A stretch of DNA of 64,000 nucleotides. Origin: Cladopsammia gracilis (taxonomy: Eukaryota > Cnidaria > Anthozoa > Scleractinia > Dendrophylliidae). Positions 1 through 10,484 of the stretch are shown in pieces. Numbering within the stretch: the stretch's first letter is position 1; the number at the start of each line of letters is the position of its first letter. The DNA lies in assembly GCA_022457155.1 (NCBI GenBank), contig JAJGOT010000311.1, positions 468,501-532,500 on the forward strand, in the 5' to 3' direction. The position numbers were made by a program, and so were the translations under genes. The notes beneath the pieces were generated by a model. That model saw only the letters and a program-made list of their open reading frames with translations. It was not told where the DNA came from and did not search any database.

Positions 1-628
1 TCAGCGGACCCCTCCATTTACCATCTACTTGTAAAAGCGTTTTCTTTTCTCGACTGGTAAAACGTAATTCAACACGATACAGACAGTTGCAAATTTGGTT
101 TATTGTAAATTGTGGGTGTAATAAACATGGAAATATAAGAGGGTCATTAATTAACTACTGTTGTGCAATGTATCAGAACCTGTATCAAGCGGACACCCTG
201 TATTAAGCAGACACCTTTGGGACCCTCGCTAGTGTCCGCTTAATATAGGTTGACTGTATGAAGGGACTACATATTAGTCTGTCACAGGGTTACTCCCTAG
301 CATTATCTTCACCAATACCCATATGTACTTCCAGAAAGGTTTTGTCTAATGAAACAACACAGTGACTGAAATCATTCGACAACCACAACACTTCGTTATA
401 CATTGTACTAAAAGAACAGCAAAACACCTATGGTAACTTAAGTGATGTTCTTAAACTGCTTAAACTTAAACTTCTCGCTAACTTGAACCACGTTCAGTTC
501 CCACTACTTCCCTTTGTCCATAATCGTCATAGATTTTATCGTTCGATAACTCAAACTGTTTTTGCTGGTACGTTTTTCTCGTGGTTACTATGTTATTGAT
601 TAACCAAGAGCTTCACGCCTTTTTTCAG

Positions 629-3600
629 GCAGCTGACATTACAGGAGGAATGTACTTAAAAGTTCCACAGCCTCTTGCTTTGCTTCAATATCTACTGGTG
701 AGTGGTTCTATCGTGTGAGTGAAATAAAGACCTTTAAGGCCCAGACACACGATGCAACCTTTCTTGCACGGTTGCGCGCAACAAAATTTTTTGGGGTGTC
801 ACACGATGCAATTTGTTGCGCGCAACGTCGCAAAAGTACAACTTGATTCTACTTCTGCAACTGTTGTGCGCAACAAGATTGTTTTTGGGTGTCACGATGC
901 AATTTGTTGCGCGCAAAGTCGCAAAAGTAGAACTCGATTCTACTTCTGCAACTGTTGTACGTAACAAGATTTTTTGGGGGTGTCACACGATGCAATTTGT
1001 TGCGCGCAACGTCACAAAAGTAGAACTCGATTTGACTTCTGCAACTGTTGTGCGCAACAAGATTTTTTGGGGTGTCACACAATTCAATTTGTTGCGCGCA
1101 ACGTCTCTAAAGTAGAACTCGATTTGACTTCTGCAACTGTTGTGCGCAACAATATTTTTTGGGGGTGTCACACGATGCAATTTGTTGCGCGCAACGTCGC
1201 AAAAGTAGAACTTGATTCTACTTCTGCAACTGTTGCGCGCAATATTGTAAAAAAAGTTGTTCAGTGCCTTGATTTCAGCTCTCGAAAGCTTTTCTCTCCA
1301 AAAAAAGGCTTCAAATTATACCCATCGCATAGTTTCTAGGAACATGATCCGCCCAGCATGATTCGCCTATGATCAGAAAAAGGCGAAATAGAGGAAATAC
1401 AAACTTAAAAAAAAAAACATACATACAGAAAAAGATTGAAAAAAAATGTGCACAATCTCAATACAACTGAGAACCGTTTCTTCTTAAACATGGGTCATTT
1501 AAAATTATACGACATGAACTTGAACTTCTACACGTTTCATGCGATAGGATATCATTCTTCTTTTTTCTTGCCCAACCTGCAAAAGGGTAAATTTTGCAGA
1601 TTTTGCTATTTGCCAAACAGTTGGAACATCGCGAAAATTTGTTGCCGCTACAAATAGTTGCCTAAGATATAAGAATAAACTTCGGAAAAGTAATAAGAAC
1701 GAACTTTTTTCTAGTGTTTGCTTTTTAACTTGTTGTGAATTGCATCATTTCAGTGGGTATTCCTTCCCGAGCCTTGTGTCCGTGAGCAGCTTGTTCTTCC
1801 TTCTTCCATGCACATTGATTACAGAGCGGCGTGTTTCTGCCATAGACGGCTCGTCGATATTGGATTTGTGTGCTCAGTGTGTTTATCAAGTGAGTACTGA
1901 ATGATAAAGCCCTTTTCAATTGAGTGTCCAAAGTAATTTCGTTTCGCTTTGGTTTTGCATTGCTACGCTTTGTGATGGATTGGCTAAAAAATCTCGCGCC
2001 ACTTTCTCAACCAATCAGAAGTAAGACCGAAACCAATTATGACTTATTTGCACGCATTTTCCCCCACTTGGCGCCGGCTACATGTATTTGCTTCGCGCTC
2101 TGATTGGTTCATTGGATTGTCTGTCACTGTTTTGATTGGACAGAGTTATTACTTTGGTTTTGGTTTAACGACACGCAATCGAAAACCGCTCTAACATAAA
2201 AAGCTAAGTATGAACACATTTCCGGGTATGCCTGTAGAGTGAGTGTGCAATGGTCAAGACAGCACCTCTGGGCCCTTTGTAAGAAAAAGCGAAGATGTTT
2301 CTGACATCTTCAATTGGAGGATTAAATCCTGAAACGCAAGTGGACGCATATTTTGAAATGCCAGTTTGCGTACAGACGTGCGTTGGGTAGCTTCACGGAC
2401 TTGCAAGTAGACTTGACCCAAGTTGTTCACCAGCTGAAACGAAAAGCCATTTCGATGCAGCCTTGCACAAGCGCTCATATATTGACCTTAAGGGCTGGTT
2501 CCCACCAGCGACGTAGTCGGAAGCGGAGTCGGAGTCGGAAGCGTAAGAAGCCTTACGTTCTAGTGGAAATCAATAAACGGAGTCGCAATCGGAATCGGAA
2601 GCTCGACGGAATCGGAATCGGAAGGATCAGAAGGTTTCCGTTTTCTTCCGACGGATTCCGCTTCTGCTTCCGTCGCTTACTATCCGCTTACGTCGTTTTG
2701 ATTTCCACTAGATCATAAGGTTCTTGAGATTCCGATACGTCGCTTACATCGCTTGTGGGAACCAAGCTCTGCTTAGTTAAATGTTAACACTTTTTTCTAT
2801 GCTACTCTGTTACACTTTAATGATTTTGCTTTCAATTGTCATTTGTTGCAGTTTATTGCCAGTTCATTCCACTCTGCCTTACTTGCCAGTAAGTTTGTCT
2901 TTTGTCTTGCGAAATTGCCCGTTCAAAGTATCCTGGTGTGTAAAACATATAACACGTCTGTCACCAGACTAGGAATTTTTATGAACAATGTTGCGCGCGA
3001 CAGCCAAATTGCGAACAACAAAATAATTATGATACTTTACATTACTTCTCCATCATTCTGTTTTGGAAATATTGCGCGCAGCGTTGTGCACAACAATGTA
3101 AGGGCACGGCCGACACTCATACGTTTTAGATCGATTTTATTTGAAAACGGAGGGGTTTTTATACGCTTAGGTCTTCCTTACACACGTAAATGCACCGATA
3201 GCGGCCTTTTCTAAAACGCTGTCTCAAGTGGAGATACTTATCTCTTCTCCGTGGACAGCAAAAACGAACAAAGGTCCGGGCCGCACTAGAGTGAATTTTA
3301 TTTAAGTAATCAATCTGTCAACACATAACGTAACCAAATTTTGGCAAAGGAAACAATATATTTTTTCCAAAAATTATATCGCCAAAATTAAATTCGCTTT
3401 AGTGCGACCCGGCCCAAAACCGAAGACTTTTGAACGGTTTGGTTTTTCGTCCACATGTAGACTATTCTCACTGGGGCCATCTCGTACAACATGTTGACGA
3501 TTCAAAACCTCGCAGGTTTTCAAAGCACGGGAAAAGCCAGCACAACGTAGCGTTTTGAATCGTTTAATACACGTGGACATCAAAACCGAATGAAGATGGT

Positions 3601-4456
3601 TACATGTGGACAGCAAGCTTTATGAAATCGTGTTTTTAAACATCTCCGTTTTCAAATGAATACGATAAAAAACGACAGACACTCGCTCAAATAGCCTCAG
3701 AACAGTTCTCGTTTGGTTGGGGCTTTACGAAACAAGCCTTGGAAGCCGGCGATACATTGCATAAAAAGAAAACATCGTCCCTTTAAAACTAAGCTAGTTT
3801 TGAGCCTGTAAAGTGGTATTGTATAAAGGCGTCTTCACACGACAAACTCAAGCCCCGGCAACACGTTCTAACATTGTTATATACCAAATTCAACAAAAGT
3901 TGCTTCGGGCATTGGGAAGCTATTGTTTGGTCACTCACTAATGCCCAATTACCAATTGCCAAAGCAACCTTTATTGAATTAGGTATTTAACATTCGTTGG
4001 TTCAACAATGTTAGAACGTGTATAGCCGGGGCTTAAAGTTGGCAAACTCAAGTTGGCGCGTGTGGACCAGACATCAACAGTTGGCAAACTGTCAGCGACA
4101 AATAGAACTTGTTTCTATTCTTGCCAACTTTTTTGAGTTGGCAAACTCGCATTCTACTTGCGAACGTTTGCTGTAACTTCAGTCCTCCTCGCTCTTTCTC
4201 CCTCGAGAGTTTTCGCGCCAGTTTTCAGATAAAAATGTAGGCCGACAGTTGGCCGTTTGTCGGCGAACTATAGGCCGACAAATTACTGGGGGAGCTGTTA
4301 GTCAATTTTACCCTTCCAAGCTCTCAGTGCGCAAGACCAAGGTTTATTGATTAACGCTACCGAAAACTCTGTTTCAGGACGCGATTTAAACTCCCAGCGC
4401 TTCCGATGGCGAGACCAAAGAAGAAGAAGAAAGAAAACACAGCTCCTGGAAAATGA
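629..4456 (+). CDS. GTF2H3: GTF2H3 3'-terminal exons, duplicate copy (TFIIH subunit p34)
   Basis: Four exons at 629-697, 1754-1889, 2852-2888 and 4378-4456 (TGA at 4454-4456) match the last four exons of the GTF2H3 copy at 18044-21827 in length (69, 136, 37 and 79 nt), phase and splice sites. They encode [11 protein letters not shown], then [13 protein letters not shown] and VCSVCLS, then [12 protein letters not shown], and a lysine-rich end ([10 protein letters not shown]). This is the zinc-binding C-terminus of TFIIH p34, which binds p44 in the core TFIIH complex used in transcription and nucleotide excision repair. All four exons are open, with only silent or conservative differences from the other copy (for example Thr for Ser near the end). 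The 5' exons would lie before the window, so this could be the end of a full tandem gene or an orphan 3' duplicate; the window cannot decide. Confidence 0.85.
740..1250. repeat. About 92-bp minisatellite in a GTF2H3 intron (about 5 units)
   Basis: The unit recurs about every 92 bp (TTTGTTGCGCGCAACG near 812, 904, 997, 1090 and 1182). Each unit contains the palindrome TTGCGCGCAA and the inverted repeat GTAGAA...TTCTAC. Long open frames on both strands here are by-products of a unit without stops, not genes. The equivalent array at 18150-18760 has about six units. Confidence 0.9.
1905..2195. repeat. Dispersed hairpin-ended repeat (TTTTCAATTGAGTGTC ends)
   Basis: It runs from CCCTTTTCAATTGAGTGTCC to an inverted partner ending GAAAACCGCTC, with internal CCAATCAG/CTGATTGG boxes. 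Other copies lie at 19420-19700 and, several in a row, at 53835-54400. The inverted ends and copy number suggest a non-autonomous DNA transposon. Confidence 0.7.
2487..2772. repeat. Hairpin MITE with GGCTGGTTCCCA ends
   Basis: The left end GGGCTGGTTCCCACCAGCGA pairs with TGGGAACCAAGC on the right. The inside is an imperfect hairpin of GGAATCGGAAG-type repeats. The same element is at 20005-20280 in the other duplicate, and a relative with GGCTGGTTTTCACT ends is at 62008-62286. Confidence 0.75.
3110..3670. repeat. Degenerate inverted-repeat element in the last GTF2H3 intron
   Basis: AACGGAGGGGTTTTTA near 3150 has an inverted counterpart (AAACATCTCCGTTTTCAAAT near 3640). GCCGCACTAGAGTGAATT near 3280 has one near 3395. 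The repeated pieces look like an old, partly eroded hairpin element. The same stretch is at 20600-21130 in the other duplicate, with a small deletion near 20957. Confidence 0.5.
3853..4034. repeat. Hairpin MITE, AAGCCCCGGCAACACGTTCT ends
   Basis: The left end AAGCCCCGGCAACACGTTCT is mirrored by AGAACGTGTATAGCCGGGGC at 4012-4032. The arms contain CCTAATTCAACAAA-like and TTGAATTAGGTATTT segments. The partner at 21276-21414 is shortened by an internal deletion. Confidence 0.7.
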
Positions 4457-4620
4457 ATTTTAATTACCATAACTTTTGTACAAATTGATTATTTATAAAA
4501 CATTAAATGTTTATTTGGAAAATAGAAGACTCTGTTCTATGTGCACAGACCTCACATTTTTATTTGAATCACACCTGTGAAAGAAAGACTGCTATCCTTC
4601 TACCCAGATGCTCTTGTTAA

Positions 4621-4852
4621 AGGGAACCTCCATTGTTATAACAAATAGGCCATTTGCACGAAGGCGTCATTTGACTACAACTACCAGAATTCATTTCGTT
4701 TTTTCTTTCTTATTTAAATTTTGTAATCCCAGTGCGGTTGAAATAACAATCGCCCTAATTTGCACTACAAAACAAACAACTGAAGGATTGTGGTAGTTGT
4801 AGTCTTATGACGTCATCGTGCAAATGGCCTATTGACGTTAAATTGTTGGAAA
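4621..4852. repeat. TTAA-flanked MITE, cut by the duplication breakpoint and by a second hairpin
   Basis: TTAA at 4617-4620 is followed by AGGGAACCTCCATTGTTA, the left end of the complete element at 21992-22411. Homology stops at 4852, so only the left arm is present. A second hairpin is inserted at 4647-4830. The duplication junction therefore falls inside this transposon. Confidence 0.85.
4647..4830. mobile_element. Hairpin MITE with AGGCCATTTGCAC ends, AT target duplication
   Basis: The ends AGGCCATTTGCAC and GTGCAAATGGCCT are perfect inverses. AT flanks both sides (4645-4646 and 4831-4832). The partner duplicate keeps the unoccupied site (AACAAATTGACG near 22011), so the insertion boundaries are directly visible. 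The arms carry TGACGTCA-like bases. A related copy is at 37263-37449 in an NFATC2IP intron. Confidence 0.85.
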
Positions 4853-5759
4853 CTGTCATTAAGTAGACTGTTAGAGACAGCCTTGTGGAGGCCAATTTCA
4901 TATTAATTTATACATAGCAAGATAATTTAGTGCTAATGAAATGCAAATTATTGAATTGTCAAAACCTCGAAAATTGCTTCATCTGTCTGTCCTTAGACTG
5001 GATTTACAATTTCAGCTGAACAACACATTTTTCATCTTTTATTAATGAAAATATTTTCAACCCTGCCCCCATAGAAACATATACTTAAATTTCACTTCTT
5101 TAGCATTTAAACTTCATTTGTACCACAAATTATTTACTGCAATCCCATTGTTCAAGCTAAGGTGGAGCCATAGAAATATCTAATAAAATAATATCTAATT
5201 AAACTTTCTTGTGCATCTAAAAAGCTTGGGCATTTTAAAGCAACTTAATTAATATTTGATACTCCCAGTAGAAAATCAGTCACAATGTTTCCCACAACCT
5301 TTAGTTTGCACAAAATCTATGTGACATTGTTGATGAAATTCTGACAGCAATATGGCCACCATTCCCGGATGGAAGTTGCGATTCAACTAGTTTTGAAACT
5401 AAGACGGACATGCATGCCTCACCTATAGGGGCTTCAAAATTGAGAGCAATTTTTTTCTTGCCCTAGACTTGTTAATTTGCTTGCATTTTTATTGATAGGC
5501 TTTTTCCGAGTTATATTTTGCCTCTGTTTTAAAATGAGTCCAAGTGCACAACCTTTCATAAGTTTTCATTTTTATATGAAAGGTTTTGTGCTTGGATTTA
5601 TTTTTAATCAGGGGCAGAAGGTAACTCAGAAATGGCTTACTGGTTTGGCACTCACAGAACTAACTACCATGCTGAGATAAACACACAACTAAAGTGCACA
5701 GTTCTTGTACTTTAGTTGACCTTGAGAGAGTGTGCCATCCCCTTCAACAGAATAATTGT
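4853..5759. other. Intergenic, AT-rich; one eroded hairpin element
   Basis: No gene is visible. About 5500-5660 forms a degenerate hairpin (CCGAGTTATATTTTGCCTC against GGGGCAGAAGGTAACTCAG, with AACCTTTCATA/TATGAAAGGTT inside). It resembles the better-kept hairpin at 51217-51390. The rest is AT-rich without recognisable features. Confidence 0.5.
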
Positions 5760-6562
5760 TTAGTTGGCTACATGCAGGTGTGTGATCATTTGCATTGCTT
5801 GAAGGAATAAGTTTATGCCATGATTGCCATCATCAGCATGTGGGTCAATAACTAGTGTTAAAAAAGCCCTGTCTACATCACTCAGCTGTACTGATGAATG
5901 TGGAATTTCCACATGATTATCGGTCTGAAGCTCTGGTACTGGCCCACTGTCTTCAATGCCATGATTTGCTGGGTCAATAACCTCCTGATCCAAAACCATT
6001 CTTACAGCTTGCTGGCTTAAATGTGCTTGTTGGTAAAATCCCTCTATCCATATCTGAAAAGGTGACCTGCAGTTTTCAGTCCTCATTGGATGGTTATTCC
6101 ACTCCAAAGTAAATTCTCCAATAGAATGGTTCACCCTTGGTAAGTATATGAAGTGTAGAGCATACAGGTGTACTTCATCGAAGGGATCAAGTAGGAATTG
6201 GTCTTCCATGAAATAAAATAAGCGTTTGTAATACGAAACAAAAGCATCACCAACATCACGCCTAAGGCGTTCAATCCTCTGATTATGCACCTACAGTCCA
6301 GTTATAACTGGGTTTACAACTGGTCCATACCTGGTCAGCATCCACCTGGCCACATCAATATTTTCAGTTCCATGATCACACCTTATACGACAAGGTACGT
6401 TGAAACTCTGAATGGCACCTTCAAACAATGTCAATACAGTTGCTGCCTCATTGTCTGTACTACATTTTAAATACACAACACAACGAGAAAACCCATCAAT
6501 GGCTCCATGAATAACCATTCTCCACCGCACAAGCTTGTGATGACCATCAAGATGCCTGCAAT

Positions 6563-7186
6563 TAAAAGTACAACAAAAGCAGGTATATTTAAATGAATAG
6601 ACCTTTCCCACATTCCTGTGAATGAAGGCACCACCTCGAGGCTGGGGTGGACAAAATACAGTGATTTGTACGAAGTTGTCCACCCAAGCCTCAACCTCGT
6701 TTCATTGTGTGTGCTCACTGGAGTGGAATGCGGGAAAGGTCTATTGTGCTTTTTTGAAATCATTTTGTACAGTAAATGCATACTTAATAAATTGGAATTA
6801 CAGATCTCTACAGTGGCACATCCACAGGGTGGCTCTTCATCAACTGTTTCAGGTGGAATTGGAATTTAGAAATGTTGCTTCATTAGTAAGTCACTTTATT
6901 CTAAATCAATCTTGCATGATCTTTTACAAAAGCAAACACCTTGCATTTGGAATCACAAGTTACAAAAAGTTGTCATGGCAGAGAGATTGCAGAAACTAAA
7001 AATTAATGCTTGGTGCTTCTTTTATCTGGATGATTCTGTTTGAAAAGTAACAATCCAGGGGTTGTATGGCATATTAACATACCCCTGGGGTTTGGGGACT
7101 ATCAATCAAAATCTTTATTTATACACGGTTAAAAATATCAGTATTTACAATATAAAAAAGCAATTCACTGTTTTACATATTTGCCG
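6563..7186 (-). other. Intron of the integrase gene and 3' tail of the inserted LINE
   Basis: Between the acceptor at about 6563 and the G-rich element there is no coding signal. About 7090-7180, read on the minus strand, looks like LINE 3' untranslated sequence (an AATAAA-like signal near 7110 followed by a TTTGATTG stretch). The rest is AT-rich and featureless. Confidence 0.4.
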
Positions 7187-7628
7187 CCCGGGGGGGTGGG
7201 GGGGGGTACTCCCTATAATGGACTATACGGGGATGCTCCGCCCGAAAGGGGTACCTTTTTTAGGCTGGCGGTATATGAAAGGGTAGGGATTTCACGAGTT
7301 TAAGTATATGAAAGGGTAGGGATTTCACGAAGTATAGGAAAGGGTAGGGAAAACACCGGTTGAAGTATAAAAAAGGGCAGGGAAAACTGCCATTTAAGGA
7401 TTATAAAAAGCGCCTTTCAAAATATATTAAACAGACGCACGTAAAGGTTATATGAAAGAGGTGCCATTTTCAATTAAAGGTATATGAAAGGGGTACAATT
7501 TTCAATGAAAGGTATATGAAAGGGGTACCTTTTCTGTCAAAAATGGTATATGAAAGGGTAAGGGTTTGGACCTTGGGGCGGAGCATCCCCGTACAAAACT
7601 TTGCTGGGTAACCCCCCCCCCCCCCGGG
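7187..7628. mobile_element. MITE with CCCGGGGGGG ends and a perfect 8-bp target duplication
   Basis: The element starts CCCGGGGGGG and ends CCCCCCCGGG. It is bounded by identical 8-bp direct repeats ATTTGCCG at 7179-7186 and 7629-7636. Inside are several repeats of GTATATGAAAGGGTA, and GGGGATGCTC/GAGCATCCCC form inner inverted repeats. It sits just after the LINE coding end. A second copy in opposite orientation is at 37773-38183. An 8-bp duplication is typical of hAT-type transposons; the superfamily is an inference. Confidence 0.85.
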
Positions 7629-7639
7629 ATTTGCCGTGT

Positions 7640-8940
7640 GAGAGTCCGATAGGGAAAACCATTCACTGATATCTTTTTTAAAAAGGCTCAGTGATTGCGT
7701 TGTCCTTAGTTCCTCTGGAAGGTTATTCCACAGGGAAGCTTCACTATAGCTAAAGCTTCGCTTAAGGTAGTCAGTTCTCGGCTTAGGTAATGCCAGTCTT
7801 TGATTAGCGTCACGAAGATCATAAGACGTAACTCTTGGTGTAAACATATCACAGAGATAAACTGGGGCAAGCTTATTAACACTTTTGTACATTATATTAG
7901 CTTTTTGCTTGGCCTTTCTAACACACAAGTTATCCCACCCAAGTGAGTTAAGAAGAAACCTAGAGTTCGTGTCATAGCTTGATTTAGTAATAACTCTTGC
8001 AGCCCGGTTTTGTAGTTTTTGAAGTTTCTCACTCAGCTGTTGTGAGAAGTCATCCCAAACAACACTGCAGTAATCAAAGTGTGGTTGGATCAGGCCTTTG
8101 TAAATTTTGATTGCAGTGTGCATGGATATAAATGGTCTGACTCGTTTAAGTGCACCAATACTGGAAGCAACTTTTTTTGAAATTACGCGTATGTGCTCTT
8201 TCCAGGAAAGGTTTTCATCTATATAAAGCCCAAGAGATTTGCTAGAATTAGTTTGATTTATTATGACGCCGTCTACATTGATGTTAATTGTGTAATCATT
8301 TAGATACTGTAATTTTTTACGCGAGCTAATGACCATAAACTCAGTTTTAGCAACATTGAGACTAATTTATTGGCCTTGAGCCAGAGATTGATATACTTCA
8401 GTTCACTGTTAATTTGATTTTCGAGATCAACAAGGCTGGATGCGGCAAAAGTGACATTCGTGTCATCAGCATACATTCTTGGGGAGCCTCGATTTAGGCA
8501 ATTTGGTAAATCATTTATGTAAATCAAAAATAGTAGCGGACCCTTGCGGTACTCCACAGTTTAAAGGGCTAGCACTAGATAAATGATTATTTATATTGCA
8601 TCTTTGCATACGATTTGTTAAGTAAGATTCAAACCATGCCCGGGAATTTTGATCAGCTTCATATCTATCAAGTTTTTGTAAGATAATTTTATGGTCTATA
8701 GTATCAAAAGCTTTCTTTAGATCAATGAAGACGACGCCATTAAGATAACCTTTGTCAATATTAACGCACCAATTATTGGTGGTTTCCAGCAAAGCCATGA
8801 GAGTACTATGAAGAGAGCGAAAGCCTGACTGACAATTGGATAATAGAGCATTTACATTAGGATAATAATATAATTGGTCATGAACAATTTTCTCGAAGAT
8901 TTTGGCCACGGCAGGAATGACTATTGCAGCTTTGTGCTAA
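7640..8940 (-). mobile_element. LINE (non-LTR retrotransposon) fragment, frameshifted reverse transcriptase
   Basis: The minus strand encodes reverse transcriptase pieces in order: FRSLHSTLMALLE and FIDLKKAFDTIDH (8909 down), GVPQGS, then after a frameshift LLFLIYINDLPNCL and the catalytic YADDT. After another frameshift comes the tail (KSLGLYIDENLSWKEHI, WNNLPEELR, LFKKDISEWF). The 5' endonuclease region is missing and at least two frameshifts are present, so it is dead. The motifs fit a CR1/L2-like or jockey-like clade. It lies in the intron of the integrase gene, on the same strand. Confidence 0.9.
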
Positions 8941-9008
8941 AAATATTAACTTTGGGTAACTGGAATTTGTTGATATAATTGTGAAAATGGCTGGGTGTTC
9001 TCCAGGGT

Positions 9009-9018
9009 CAACCCCCCC

Positions 9019-9056
<38 letters not shown>
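9009..9056. repeat. Poly-C followed by (CT)n microsatellite
   Basis: About 17 C followed by about 13 CT units, immediately inside the 5' splice site of the integrase intron on the minus strand (GTAAGAGAGAG). Confidence 0.95.
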
Positions 9057-9059
<3 letters not shown>

Positions 9060-9440
9060 CACAAACTGTTTGGACCTGGAACTCGACAGACTCTTCTTCT
9101 TATTCTCAATCGCTGTCTGCGCTCTGTTCGCGAGGGATCCACTCTTTGCATCGACTCCCTTAGTCTCCATCTTTGAATGTTTACCCCTCGACCACGAAGT
9201 GCACCTCGTATCATAACTTCTCCAGAATTGGGCGACAACTCCAAAATCGATCTGACAAACACATCAAGCTCCTGATCATCAATTTCACTATAACTTCTCT
9301 CTTCTTCCAGTCCTAATTCTATGCGACGTCTGTGCAAGGTTATTCTAGAGACACCAATCATTCTCGATATCTTTGACCACGAAAAACCAAGTTCCCTCAG
9401 TCCTTCTATTTGTGACTTTAATAGAACGGCAAAGAACGCT

Positions 9441-10484
9441 GTGGCTATATGGCCGGTAACCGGTCAAGGTGTTGAAAACACTAAATGGCCGGCAGTTCTA
9501 TATTCTCAGTAAATTTCACAAAATCGAAAAATTCCAGCTAATCTAAACTATCATATGTCGATTTAGAAAAGTCAAGTGATCCTGAAAAGCTTTATAGATC
9601 TTAAGTCTAGTGTTTGGTTTACACTGGGCTCAGAAGACGAAAAACCATGTTTTGTGACACTTAGAACTTTTTTCAGCTCGACTGCCGCTCAAGGTTTTCA
9701 AAACACTAAATGGCCGGCAGTTCTGTATTCTCAGTAAATTTCACAAAATCGAAAAATTCCAGCTGATCTAAACTATCGTATGTCGATTTAGAAAAGTCAA
9801 GCGATCATGAAATGCTTTATAGATCTCAAGTCTAGTGTTTGGTTTTAATAGACCTTTTTAGCTTGTACATTTTGTTTTCCCATTGTAGGTCATGTGATGT
9901 TCTCAATGTCTTTTCATAAATTATGCATACATATGCACGTGAAGAAAACAAAATTTAAAAGAAACAGTTCTCTAGGGTAACATCACATGACCTACATTGG
10001 GAAAACAAAATGTACAAGCTAAAGAGGTCTATACGCTGGGCGCAGAAGACGAAACCATGTTTTGTGACACTTTTTTCAGCTCGACTGCAAAAACATGGTT
10101 TCGTGATATAGAAATCCCACAAAACCGGCTCGTTTGATGAGGATCACGACATATGATAGTCAGAATGGCTGGATTTTTTCGATCTTGTGAAATTTACTGA
10201 GAATATAGAACTGCCGGCCATTTAGTGTTTTGAAAACCTTGAGCGGCAGTCGAGCTGAAAAAAGTTCTGTCACAAAACATGGTTTCGTCTTCTGAGCCCA
10301 GCTTAAACCAAACACTAGACTTGAGATCTATAAAGCATTTCACGATCGCTTGACCTTCCTAAATCGACATATCATAGTTTAGATTAGCTGGAATTTTTCG
10401 ATTTTGTGAAATTTACTGAGAATATAGAACTGCCGGCCATTTAGTGTTTTCAACACCTTGACCGGTAACCGGCCACATAGCCAA
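9441..10484. mobile_element. TIR element inserted in the integrase exon; left outer part of the palindrome
   Basis: Ends CTGTGGCTATATGGCCGGTA and TACCGGCCACATAGCC are long inverted repeats (well over 100 bp, through AATGGCCGGCAGTTCTA and TTTCACAAAATCGAAAAATT). AACG/CGTT at both junctions is a plausible 4-bp target duplication. The middle holds further inverted pieces (AAACCATGTTTTGTGACA). No coding capacity is seen. A hairpin near 9858-10033 (GACCTTTTTAGCTTGTACAT against ATGTACAAGCTAAAGAGGTC) may be a nested MITE. Confidence 0.75.

Larger units (their letters stand above)
1..4852 (+). repeat. Segmental duplication, copy 1 (partner 17364-22037)
   Basis: Position 1 aligns with about 17364, and the match runs, introns included, to 4852/22037, where the sequences part after the shared bases TTGTTGGAAA. 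The copies differ by scattered substitutions and small indels, by one extra minisatellite unit in copy 2, and by a hairpin insertion at 4647-4830 found only in copy 1. Copy 1 may extend left of the window. The shared block includes several older MITEs, so those inserted before the duplication. Confidence 0.9.

Noticed and set aside
813..1339. Open frames over the 92-bp minisatellite (Cys/Arg-rich repeated peptides), also at 18167-18879
   Set aside because: They exist in several frames on both strands because the repeat unit lacks stops; they lie in an intron of GTF2H3.
5821..5860. CATCATCAGCATG as a second hammerhead core (CTGATGA on the minus strand)
   Set aside because: No GAAA or cleavage triplet with a pairable stem follows; it lies in the integrase coding region.
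8995..9216. Pro/Leu/Ser-rich frame over poly-C and (CT)n
   Set aside because: Microsatellite translation, antisense to the integrase exon.
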